Positions 1 through 4,893 of a DNA stretch of 6,840 nucleotides are shown here, one piece after another. The notes under the pieces are model-generated. The model saw only the letters and a list, made by a program, of their open reading frames with translations, had not been told where the DNA came from and did not search any database. Origin of the DNA: Syntrophomonas sp. UBA1376 (GTDB lineage: Bacteria > Bacillota > Syntrophomonadia > Syntrophomonadales > Syntrophomonadaceae); assembly GCA_002305535.1 (NCBI GenBank), contig DBRE01000017.1:1-6840 (forward strand), written 5' to 3'. How positions within the stretch are numbered: position 1 is the stretch's first letter; each line of letters starts with the position of its first letter. The position numbers and the translations under genes are program-made.

Positions 1-410
1 GGCCTAGCGGCTTTGACAATCATTACTGCCATTTGTTCCCGGGTAATGGGATCATCGGGCCCAAATTCGTACTCACTATAGCCGCTGATAATTCCTTGGG
101 AATAAGCGGCGGCAATAAAGTCTTTAGCCCAGTGGTTAGCCGTGTCGCTAAACACTTTACTGCCTCCGATGGGCAGTTGGAATCCTCTCACTAATAAAGA
201 GGCAAATTCAGCCCGGGTAATTTTCCCTTCTGGCTTGAATGTCCCATCTGGATAGCCGCTGATTATGCCTTGGTCTACCATTTTCACAATGGAAGCTTCG
301 GCCCAGTGTCCAGCAATGTCACTCATGGGACTTGCCAGGCCTATAGGGTTACAACAGGCTAACATAAAAAACAATAACGTTAAAATCCCTACAACTTTGC
401 GCTTTTTCAA
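1..410 (-). CDS. Exported SLH-domain protein, 3' end outside the window
   Basis: This is the N-terminal 136 codons of a secreted protein that continues beyond the left edge. It opens with a signal peptide (KKRK, then a hydrophobic run VVGILTLLFFMLA at about residues 6-18). A type I cleavage site near GLA/SP (residues 24-28) is likely. The Cys pair at 19-20 makes a lipoprotein reading possible but the lipobox is poor. Two S-layer homology domains follow: residues about 31-80 (DIAGHWAEASI, GIISGYPDGTFKP, ITRAEF) and about 90-136 (FSDTANHWAKDFI, GIISGY, ITREQMAVMIVKA). SLH domains usually anchor proteins to pyruvylated secondary cell-wall polymers, so a cell-surface location is expected; any catalytic part would lie outside the window. 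The start is a TTG at 410, preceded by a GGGGGAAG ribosome binding site; no in-frame ATG fits better. A small gene lies 163 bp upstream on the same strand. Confidence 0.88.
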   Translation of the reverse strand, partial: MKKRKVVGILTLLFFMLACCNPIGLASPMSDIAGHWAEASIVKMVDQGIISGYPDGTFKPEGKITRAEFASLLVRGFQLPIGGSKVFSDTANHWAKDFIAAAYSQGIISGYSEYEFGPDDPITREQMAVMIVKAAR

Positions 411-490
411 AGATCTTCCCCCTTTTCCCTTTTTTCAACAATAATAACTGCCAATATCTCGCCTCACCCCCATTTGCGACACACTTGTAT

Positions 491-530
491 CTGGCAGGTA
501 TTTATGTGCCACATAATGTGTCCTTGCCAG
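491..530. repeat. Inverted repeat / possible stem-loop upstream of the SLH gene
   Basis: CTGGCA (491-496) and TGCCAG (525-530) form a perfect 6-bp outer stem, extended by GG/CC across a one-base bulge. The interior holds two mutually exclusive short palindromes: TATGTG-C-CACATA (503-515) and CACAT-A-ATGTG (510-520). It lies about 80-120 bp upstream of the SLH start. It could be an operator or a structured leader of the SLH transcript. No known riboswitch or T-box signature was recognised. Confidence 0.4.
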
Positions 531-532
531 CC

Positions 533-556
533 AAAAAAAAGAAGCCTCTTATTCTT
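533..556 (-). terminator. Weak candidate terminator after the 58-aa gene
   Basis: Read on the minus strand, AAGAA...TTCTT forms a 5-bp stem with an 8-base loop and runs straight into eight T residues, 18 bases after the small gene's stop codon. The stem is short and AT-rich, so this may be inefficient and allow read-through to the SLH gene. Confidence 0.35.
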
Positions 557-573
557 GAAAAGACAGAAGTCAG

Positions 574-750
574 TTAGTTGGGCTCGCCTGGTTGACGAAT
601 CACGAGTGTAATCTTGTCAGACACAATTATCTTAGCATTGGTATTATCATCCAGGTTCTTTTTTATAGTTCCTTCCCACTTGCCATCCTCATTAAGCCAA
701 AAACAGGCCAATATAATGTCGAAATCATATGTATCCAGTTCTATCTTCAA
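574..750 (-). CDS. Small unrecognised protein, 58 aa, TTG start
   Basis: This is an open frame of 58 codons with start TTG at 750 and stop TAA at 574-576. It is supported by a strong ribosome binding site (AGGAGGGAGG, about 9 bases upstream), and an in-frame stop lies just upstream of that site. The product is acidic and looks like a folded soluble protein: it starts MKIELDTYDFDIILACFWL, has a central polar NEDGKWEGTIKK segment and ends IRQPGEPN. There is no signal peptide or obvious membrane span. I do not recognise the family. It is transcribed away from the XRE regulator, and the palindromic site at 795-816 lies in their shared intergenic region, so control by that regulator is a reasonable inference. 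It lies upstream of, and could be co-transcribed with, the SLH gene, although a weak terminator separates them. The overlapping plus-strand frame has no ribosome binding site and looks spurious. Confidence 0.6.
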   Translation of the reverse strand: MKIELDTYDFDIILACFWLNEDGKWEGTIKKNLDDNTNAKIIVSDKITLVIRQPGEPN

Positions 751-794
751 AAGGAAAGACCTCCCTCCTATTCTAATTTAACCCTAGCATGTCT

Positions 795-816
795 GTGTGA
801 CATTAATATGTCACAC
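795..816. promoter_or_regulatory. Palindromic operator in front of the XRE gene
   Basis: Perfect inverted repeat with 9-bp arms, GTGTGACAT and ATGTCACAC, around the 4-base centre TAAT. It lies 29 bp before the XRE start codon, overlaps the expected -35 position of that promoter, and sits in the region shared with the divergent small gene. Dyad sites of this size and placement are typical for autorepression by dimeric XRE-family proteins; binding by this particular protein is inferred. Confidence 0.65.
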
Positions 817-828
817 CAAAAAATATTC

Positions 829-837
829 TGTTATACT
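829..837 (+). promoter_or_regulatory. Extended -10 promoter of the XRE gene
   Basis: TGTTATACT is an extended -10 (TG, one base, TATACT at 832-837). The -35 region is poor and lies inside the right arm of the palindrome. Transcription would start at about 843-845, on or next to the ATG at 845, and there is no ribosome binding site, so the message is probably leaderless, as known for some phage-type repressors. Confidence 0.55.
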
Positions 838-844
838 TAAATAC

Positions 845-1205
845 ATGAATAGTGGCAAGGTCTTGAAAACTCTAAGATTACAAGCTAACCTGAGTCAGTC
901 TGAATTGGCTCAAAGGCTAGGTATATCTCGCTCGGCTGTATCTAATTATGAGAGCGGCATTTGACCCGAATTACGATATACTGCTAAAACTGGCTGCCTT
1001 TTTTCATGTGAGTACTGATTATTTATTAGGTAATGAAGCCCCAAGAATCAATTCTAGCCCCACCGTTCAATTGGCCCAGGACTTTCAGAGGCTATTAGAC
1101 ACCTCCAATCTAAGTGCAGAAACAAAAACCGAGATCTTGAACGAACTTAAAGATTACTTACAATGGAAGCTAGCACAAATCTCTAAGCAATCTACTGATT
1201 CATAA
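845..1205 (+). pseudogene. XRE-family transcriptional regulator, frameshifted
   Basis: Two overlapping frames together make one regulator. Frame one (845-964, 39 residues) gives the first helices of an XRE helix-turn-helix: LKTLRLQANLSQSELAQRLG, then ISRSAVSNYESGI, then TGA. Frame two (948-1205) continues with DPNYDILLKLAAFFHVSTDYLLGN, the usual end of the domain, then a charged helical C-terminal part (about residues 60-120) that could mediate dimerisation. The family normally reads YESG-x-R-x-P-x-Y-D; restoring two bases (ATT CGT GAC in place of ATT TGAC) would give GIRDPNYD and a 120-residue protein, so a 2-bp deletion is the simplest explanation. The start ATG at 845 has no ribosome binding site but sits at the predicted transcription start. 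The internal ATG at 948 also lacks one, so frame two is unlikely to be made alone. Alternatives are a sequencing error, or +1 frameshifting at ATT TGA C. Confidence 0.75.
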
Positions 1206-1218
1206 CCAGTTGCCAAAT

Positions 1219-1248
1219 ATTGTTACATATTGTATATAATATAACAAT
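1219..1248. repeat. AT-rich inverted repeat after the XRE gene
   Basis: ATTGTTA (1219-1225) and TAACAAT (1242-1248) form 7-bp arms around an AT-rich 16-base spacer containing TATATAAT, 14 bp after the XRE stop codon. It could be a weak terminator or simply AT-rich sequence. The rest of the gap up to 1447 shows no convincing gene. Confidence 0.25.
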
Positions 1249-1447
1249 TTCCATATATCTTGGTTCTTAGCCTTTATATCGATATTTTAACAAGTCTTAA
1301 CCATATGTTTCAAAATTCTAGTTTTATATGCAAGTTTTGAACAGATGGCTAAAAGCTAATCCCGTTAAGGATCTTTGTACTAAGATGTTGAGCGGAACTG
1401 GTTGGTGCCCACTTTCTTGGATTGTCACGTAAATCGTGGTAAACCTA

Positions 1448-2713
1448 TCAAACTTGATACAATTCTTCTATCTCCTGGACGGTGTTTAACATCTCCTGAC
1501 GAAGACTCTCCGGTTCCAGAACCTCAACTTGGGGACCCCACTGCAGGAGCCAGCCCCTTAGTTCAATAAGGCCGCAGACTTCTAAGCCTATAATAACCGA
1601 GCCATCCTCCAGTTCCCGGATCACTTCCTGGCTGCGATGGTAACGAAGGCTTTTTACCCGGGTAGCTACCGCTGAGGAAAACTTCAATCTGACCTTTTGC
1701 ACCTCATCATTGGTAAAGACTCCCCAGCTGCTGCCAATATGTTCAGCTAGGTAAAAACCCTCTGGATATTCGAACATTATATTTGTTAAAGACGCTTGTA
1801 AGATCTGATCGACTCGGAATGTCCGATATTCTTCCTTATTTGGATCCTCAGCCACTACATACCAGACACCACGTTTGAAAACCAGTCCCAACGGCTTTAT
1901 GATCCGCTGAGAAATCTCTCCTTCCAGTTTGAAATAGGTGATCTCGATTTGATAACTATTTATGACCGCCGTAACCAGCTTGGTAAACTTATTTCCCATT
2001 TCTTTCGGACTAACCAGGGTATCTCCCACTACATGAATGCGATCATTTATTTTGGCTGCCTCCTCGGGTGAATTTATAAAGAAGGCCTTTTCAAATTCTT
2101 TTTTGGCTGAGTTGCTCATCTGATCCAGAATGGTATCTTCGAAAAGCAGCATGCTGACATATAAGGAGGAAGCTTGTTCAAAGGAAAGCTTAGGCAAGTA
2201 CTTATCTCTTAGAGAGTATTTGCTGCTGCCGGTAGCCGGTCGGTCTACGATGATGCCGATTTTTTCGAGCTCGTCTATGTCCCGATAAATCATGCGCCTG
2301 ATGGAGTCTACTTTGGGAATGTGGCTGGTGCTGTGTTCCAACAAGGTGAGATATTGCTTGAGAATCTCATCAAAAGAAACTCCCCCATGAGGAAGGTTAC
2401 GGTGCAAGAGATTGTAAAGATAGAGAATTCTTTCTGATCGTTTGGGCCTGTTGTCTCCACGGCTGGCAGTCAAGTATTGTTCAACTGCTTCCACGGTAAG
2501 CCTCTTGTTGCCGTCCATTACTTTGAACACTCCGTCCTCACATACAGAGGATTGGTCACTTAAACCTAACAAGTATTCATAAAACGGGCGGCGGCTCATA
2601 CGCAAAATGCCTAATAATTCTTCCACATCCCTATTCGGATACTGTTCCACACAATTAGACACGCTTGTCGCCATAGCCGTGATATTACTTATCTGCCCAA
2701 AAGTCTTGCTCAC
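1448..2713 (-). CDS. WYL-domain transcriptional regulator with extra N-terminal region
   Basis: A 421-residue regulator. An N-terminal section (about 1-90) contains a helix-rich segment (VEELLGILRMSRRPFYEYL) that could be a further helix-turn-helix. A DeoR-like winged helix-turn-helix follows at about 92-156 (RSERILYLYNLL ... IRRMIYRDIDELEKIGI). The WYL domain is at about 250-305 (ITYFKLEGEISQRIIKPLGLVFKRG, WYVVAED, YRTFRVDQI), and a WCX-type C-terminal extension fills about 338-421. WYL proteins are mostly DNA-binding regulators whose WYL fold is thought to sense nucleic acid or nucleotide ligands; several control phage-defence or DNA-damage genes. The target here is unknown because no same-strand partner is adjacent. 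I prefer the GTG start at 2713, which has GAAGGTGA upstream. The frame stays open to a GTG at 2812 (454 residues), but that start has no ribosome binding site and the extra 33 residues look non-conserved in character. Confidence 0.9.
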   Translation of the reverse strand: MSKTFGQISNITAMATSVSNCVEQYPNRDVEELLGILRMSRRPFYEYLLGLSDQSSVCEDGVFKVMDGNKRLTVEAVEQYLTASRGDNRPKRSERILYLYNLLHRNLPHGGVSFDEILKQYLTLLEHSTSHIPKVDSIRRMIYRDIDELEKIGIIVDRPATGSSKYSLRDKYLPKLSFEQASSLYVSMLLFEDTILDQMSNSAKKEFEKAFFINSPEEAAKINDRIHVVGDTLVSPKEMGNKFTKLVTAVINSYQIEITYFKLEGEISQRIIKPLGLVFKRGVWYVVAEDPNKEEYRTFRVDQILQASLTNIMFEYPEGFYLAEHIGSSWGVFTNDEVQKVRLKFSSAVATRVKSLRYHRSQEVIRELEDGSVIIGLEVCGLIELRGWLLQWGPQVEVLEPESLRQEMLNTVQEIEELYQV

Positions 2714-3170
2714 TTCTCTCACCTTCTCCCCATATATGACCTGCCACGAATATTCCATGTTATGGCAAATATTTCTAGCCGGGTTTGACAGAGGATTCCG
2801 GTTTTCGACCACCTGCTATGATCTCTTTGGTTTTTCGCCCAATATGTCTAGTCCGGCTCGCTATCTTTAGTAGCCATGAGAAAAGTCCCATGAATTATCA
2901 TTTCATATGAAGGTACTAAAGGACTTTAAATTCAAAATCTCAATAACGGACGAACTCAAAGGATCACCTACGGGGAAGCTAGTGCAAGCGTTCATATATT
3001 CATAAGGCAGATAATTGCTATTATTACCAATTATTGTTGCACGTCTAAATTAGAATGGCAAAGCGCAGATTTAGAAGTTTTTCGTCCTTTAGCCCTATAA
3101 AATGACGTTTGAAAGTCCTAAATCACTTACACAATTATTTTGTAATAATTTTCTCATGTATGAAATAAGT
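2714..3170. other. Gene-poor stretch between the WYL gene and the repeat block
   Basis: I find no convincing gene on either strand in these 457 bp. A 32-codon plus-strand frame (2907-3005, starting MKVLKDFKFKISITDELKG) has protein-like composition but no ribosome binding site; it might be a remnant of a longer gene. A 16-codon frame starting MAKRRFRSF near 3056 also lacks a ribosome binding site. The WYL gene's promoter must lie in the left part of this stretch, but no strong -35/-10 pair was found. Confidence 0.4.
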
Positions 3171-3172
3171 AA

Positions 3173-3203
3173 AGCCGGTTAAGATTCTCGATCTTAACCG
3201 GCT
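3173..3203 (-). terminator. Strong hairpin terminator
   Basis: A perfect 13-bp inverted repeat (AGCCGGTTAAGAT / ATCTTAACCGGCT) encloses a 5-base loop. On the minus strand it is followed by TTTACTTATTT, a loose T-rich tail. It lies 16 bp after the stop codon of the truncated ferritin-like copy and is now placed to end transcripts coming through mazF. Confidence 0.75.
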
Positions 3204-3219
3204 ACACGACCTATTGTCC

Positions 3220-3344
3220 TTACATATCTCTTAACATGGTGCCTATTTTCTTGATATGCCCTCTTTCTTCGTTAATCAATTCCTCTATGATCTCTTGAGC
3301 GGCTTGGTTGCCCATGTTTTTGAACTCCTGGAATAGGATGATGG
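3220..3344 (-). pseudogene. 3' remnant of a ferritin-like/rubrerythrin gene
   Basis: The minus strand encodes the last 41 codons of a protein nearly identical to the intact gene at 4149-4634. It keeps the fourth-helix iron-binding NEERGH motif and ends KKIGTMLRDM, against KRIGAMLKDM in the intact copy. The three residue changes are conservative, and most of the nucleotide differences are silent or lie past the stop, so the copy probably drifted under selection before it was truncated. About 120 N-terminal codons are missing. Reading upstream past 3344, the frame enters the REP-like sequence and reaches the mazF TAG stop codon without meeting a start. It is very unlikely to be translated on its own. 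Confidence 0.85.
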
Positions 3345-3382
3345 TAGAACAGGGGACGGTTCTCCATTCTACTATGTTCTAC
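3344..3382. repeat. REP-like inverted repeat at the duplication breakpoint
   Basis: GTAGAACA (3344-3351) and TGTTCTAC (3375-3382) are perfect 8-bp arms. The interior contains AGGGGACGGTTCTC, with a further nested AGAAC/GTTCT pairing (3346-3363). Short elements with the core GGGGACGGTTCT are, from my general knowledge, common dispersed repeats in clostridial genomes and are associated there with Y1-type (REP-associated) transposases; no such transposase is in this window. The element exactly fills the gap between the truncated ferritin-like copy and the mazF stop codon. Confidence 0.6.
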
Positions 3383-3720
3383 TAAATCAATTCAACAGAA
3401 GAGGTGATAATATCAATAACTTCTTTCACTAAGTCTTTGGGAACCTTTTCTACAAAGCTAATTCCCCTTGCTGATACATCTAGCGATTTTGCTTGTTCAC
3501 ACATAATAACGCCAGTTGTTTTTGTTCTTTTATCCAATCGGACATGGAGAGGAAAATCCCTATCTGTGTTAGTAATAGGGCAAACAATGGCAAGCTTAGT
3601 AAAGCGGTTAAAAACATTATTACTTATGACAAAAGCAGGTCTTTTGCCTTTTTGCTCGTGACCAATCTGGGGATCAAAATTCAAAAATATAATATCACCC
3701 TGTTCAGGTATATAAGACAT
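3382..3720 (-). CDS. mazF: MazF/PemK-type endoribonuclease toxin
   Basis: A 112-residue toxin of the MazF/PemK family, whose members cleave mRNA at short sequence motifs and slow growth when the antitoxin is lost. The family pattern is plain: GDIIFLNFDP (residues 8-17), GHEQKGKRPAFVIS (20-33) and VCPITNTDRDFPLHV (46-60). R27 and T50 match the positions of the catalytic Arg and Thr of known MazF enzymes, so activity is expected. Length is normal for the family. I choose the ATG at 3720: it shares one base with the antitoxin stop (TGATG) and has AAGGAG 8 bases upstream. The frame extends only two codons further (GTG and TTG). The overlap implies translational coupling with the antitoxin. The stop TAG at 3382-3384 touches the REP-like repeat. 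Confidence 0.93.
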   Translation of the reverse strand: MSYIPEQGDIIFLNFDPQIGHEQKGKRPAFVISNNVFNRFTKLAIVCPITNTDRDFPLHVRLDKRTKTTGVIMCEQAKSLDVSARGISFVEKVPKDLVKEVIDIITSSVELI

Positions 3721-3959
3721 CACCAAATCTCCTTGCCCACGGGTTTTTCAGTGTCCCATTCTTGACATACATAATCACCTTCGTATTCTGCAATTCGTTC
3801 AGCAAGTGACTTCCGTTTACCCACCGGAATAATAATAACATTGCCTTCTTGAACCCTAAGCTCCACCTGGTCACTTTCTTGAAGTTTAGCCTTTTCCAAA
3901 ATACTTTTAGGGATACGTACAGCCTGGCTATTTCCCCATTTTTGAATGGTTGTGTACAC
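3720..3959 (-). CDS. mazE: MazE/AbrB-type antitoxin
   Basis: A 79-residue antitoxin of the MazE/SpoVT/AbrB fold. The N-terminal DNA-binding swapped-hairpin barrel reads YTTIQKWGNSQAVRIPKSIL (residues 2-21), and the strand VELRVQEGNVIIIPV (about 38-52) completes it. The acidic tail (about 58-79, LAERIAEYEGDY...EWDTEKPVGKEIW) is the part that in this family wraps around and blocks the MazF active-site groove. The start is GTG at 3959, with AGAGGTGA about 7 bases upstream. The frame continues to 4037, but that extension would run through the promoter and has no ribosome binding site. It overlaps mazF by one base in the usual antitoxin-first order. It probably represses its own promoter at the palindromes described at 3979-3999. 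Confidence 0.92.
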   Translation of the reverse strand: MYTTIQKWGNSQAVRIPKSILEKAKLQESDQVELRVQEGNVIIIPVGKRKSLAERIAEYEGDYVCQEWDTEKPVGKEIW

Positions 3960-3978
3960 CTTAATCACCTCTAAAATA

Positions 3979-4007
3979 AGTATATACCAGGTATCTACCA
4001 ATGTCAA
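3979..4007 (-). promoter_or_regulatory. mazEF promoter with tandem operator palindromes
   Basis: On the minus strand, TTGACA (4002-4007) and TATACT (3979-3984) are separated by exactly 17 bases, a near-consensus sigma-A promoter 20 bp before the mazE start. Inside the spacer and over the -10 are two short dyads, GGTAGATACC (3990-3999) and GGTATATACT (3979-3988), with centres 11 bp apart, one helical turn. This arrangement fits cooperative binding by MazE/MazF complexes; that use is inferred. Confidence 0.8.
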
Positions 4008-4099
4008 TTGGGGACACACTAAAATGGCAAGTATCAAAGCTGATATTTCTTATTGCCCATTTACCGCACTCCTTACATTGCGGAATACTTCTTCATGGG

Positions 4100-4273
4100 A
4101 AAGCCGGTCGAGATCAAAATCCTAACCGGCTAGCATGAACTATTATCCTTACATATCTTTTAACATGGCACCTATTCTCTTTATATGTCCTCTTTCTTCA
4201 TTGATCAATTCCTCTATGATCTCTTGAGCGGCTTGGTTGCCCATGTTTTTGAACTCCTGGAATAGGATGATGG
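4100..4273. repeat. Direct repeat copy B (end of the intact ferritin-like gene plus terminator)
   Basis: This is the partner of 3171-3344 in the same orientation, 929 bp away. It contains the terminator and the last 42 codons (including the stop) of the intact ferritin-like gene. Recombination between the copies would delete the toxin-antitoxin pair and leave the ferritin-like gene complete. Confidence 0.9.
4102..4131 (-). terminator. Terminator of the ferritin-like gene
   Basis: AGCCGGT and ACCGGCT form a 7-bp outer stem, and the minus strand continues TTTCCC. The inner stem seen in the other copy (3173-3203) has decayed here to mismatches, so this terminator looks weaker than its duplicate. 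It lies 17 bp after the stop codon. Confidence 0.55.
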
Positions 4274-4634
4274 AATCCTTTTCGAAACTAAGTGCTAACT
4301 GAAGAATGTCTTTATCACTTTTGGCCTCTTTTACCAGATCTTCTACCTGGTTGACATTAAAAATATGGCTGTTTACCAAGGACCTGACATAATCTTCATA
4401 TTCTCCGGCATAGGATTCTCCGGGAAGGAAATGGTAATGGAGCTTCTCTCCCAGCTTGGTAAAATCCTGAATATGTTTATCTTCCTCTTGGGCAAGGAAG
4501 ATCAATACTTCTTGCAAGCGGGCATCTGCAACAACCTGGGATGCCTTTTCATAAAACAACTTCCCCGCTTGTTCCATCTGCACTGCTATTTCAATTATTT
4601 CTTCGCCCCTGAACTGTGTTATACTCCAGCCCAT
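4149..4634 (-). CDS. Ferritin-like/rubrerythrin-family diiron protein
   Basis: A 161-residue, all-helical cytoplasmic protein with the ferritin-like four-helix pattern of the rubrerythrin family. Likely diiron ligands are E21 (helix 1, QMEQAGKLFYEKA), E51 and H54 (EEDKH), E118 (SFEKDSIILFQEF), and E147 and H150 (NEERGH); two E-x-x-H pairs are typical. There is no C-terminal rubredoxin domain, so it resembles erythrin/sulerythrin-type members. Family proteins commonly detoxify hydrogen peroxide or handle iron in anaerobes; the reaction here is inferred. The ATG at 4634 has AAGGAG 9 bases upstream. A good -10 lies at 4717-4722 and a 6-bp-arm palindrome at 4678-4693 falls in the leader. Its last 41 sense codons are duplicated downstream as a remnant beyond the toxin-antitoxin pair. 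Confidence 0.9.
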   Translation of the reverse strand: MGWSITQFRGEEIIEIAVQMEQAGKLFYEKASQVVADARLQEVLIFLAQEEDKHIQDFTKLGEKLHYHFLPGESYAGEYEDYVRSLVNSHIFNVNQVEDLVKEAKSDKDILQLALSFEKDSIILFQEFKNMGNQAAQEIIEELINEERGHIKRIGAMLKDM

Positions 4635-4677
4635 AATAAACGACTCCTTTTACTGTGAATTGCGATATAGGCTAATT

Positions 4678-4693
4678 CTAACATATTTGTTAG
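4678..4693. promoter_or_regulatory. Palindrome in the leader of the ferritin-like gene
   Basis: CTAACA and TGTTAG are perfect 6-bp arms around TATT. The site lies about 17-32 bases downstream of the predicted transcription start and 44 bp before the start codon. It may be an operator acting as a roadblock. It does not match the PerR or Fur consensus as I know them, so no regulator is named. Confidence 0.4.
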
Positions 4694-4716
4694 GTCAGAT
4701 TAAAACCCTGGCAACC

Positions 4717-4722
4717 ATTATA
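4717..4722 (-). promoter_or_regulatory. -10 element for the ferritin-like gene
   Basis: A consensus TATAAT on the minus strand, 83 bp before the start codon. The -35 region 17-18 bp further upstream (TGCAAA or CTGCAA) is poor, so an activator or another spacing may be needed. Confidence 0.45.
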
Positions 4723-4893
4723 CTATCTTTTCACTCACTTTTGCAGTGGTTGCAGCCGGTTGTTCGGGTGGCCCTCACGGATGTTTTGAAGAAGCGCGGG
4801 GTGTGGCTTCTCCTTTCCGCAGATTTAAGGTATTTCTTTCCCATGACACTCCGTCACTGAACTCTTGAATGGAAGGATCCTAATCTCTCATAA

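Larger units (their letters stand above)
3171..3344. repeat. Direct repeat copy A (truncated ferritin-like gene end plus terminator)
   Basis: This segment matches 4100-4273 in the same orientation. Over the 134 bases 3211-3344 versus 4140-4273 I count 9 mismatches, all in the first 64 bases; the last 70 bases are identical. The terminator stems further left also match in outline. Homology stops abruptly at 3344, where the REP-like inverted repeat begins. The two copies bracket the toxin-antitoxin pair. Confidence 0.9.

Noticed and set aside
510..520. CACAT-A-ATGTG as a second XRE operator
   Set aside because: The half-sites do not match TGTGACAT of the palindrome at 795-816 in spacing or sequence closely enough.
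592..840. 82-codon plus-strand frame
   Set aside because: It has no ribosome binding site, covers the antisense of the better-supported 58-aa gene and then runs through the operator and promoter of the XRE gene.
1328..1432. 34-codon plus-strand frame (starts MQVLNRWLKANP, ends in a Trp/Cys-rich tail GWCPLSWIVT)
   Set aside because: The tail briefly suggested a peptide precursor, but there is no ribosome binding site and no modification or export gene nearby, and chance frames of this length are common.
2907..3005. 32-codon plus-strand frame MKVLKDFKFKISITDELKG...
   Set aside because: Composition is protein-like and could be a decayed transposase start, but there is no ribosome binding site and no continuation in any frame that I can recognise.
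3404..3765. Two plus-strand frames across mazF
   Set aside because: They are antisense shadows of a clearly recognised MazF coding region.
3173..4131. The two AGCCGGT hairpins as units of a CRISPR or other regular array
   Set aside because: There are only two, 929 bp apart, each placed just after a ferritin-like gene end; they are duplicated terminators.
4660..4860. 66-codon plus-strand frame with hydrophobic stretches
   Set aside because: It lies over the promoter and leader of the ferritin-like gene on the other strand, has no ribosome binding site and shows no family pattern.
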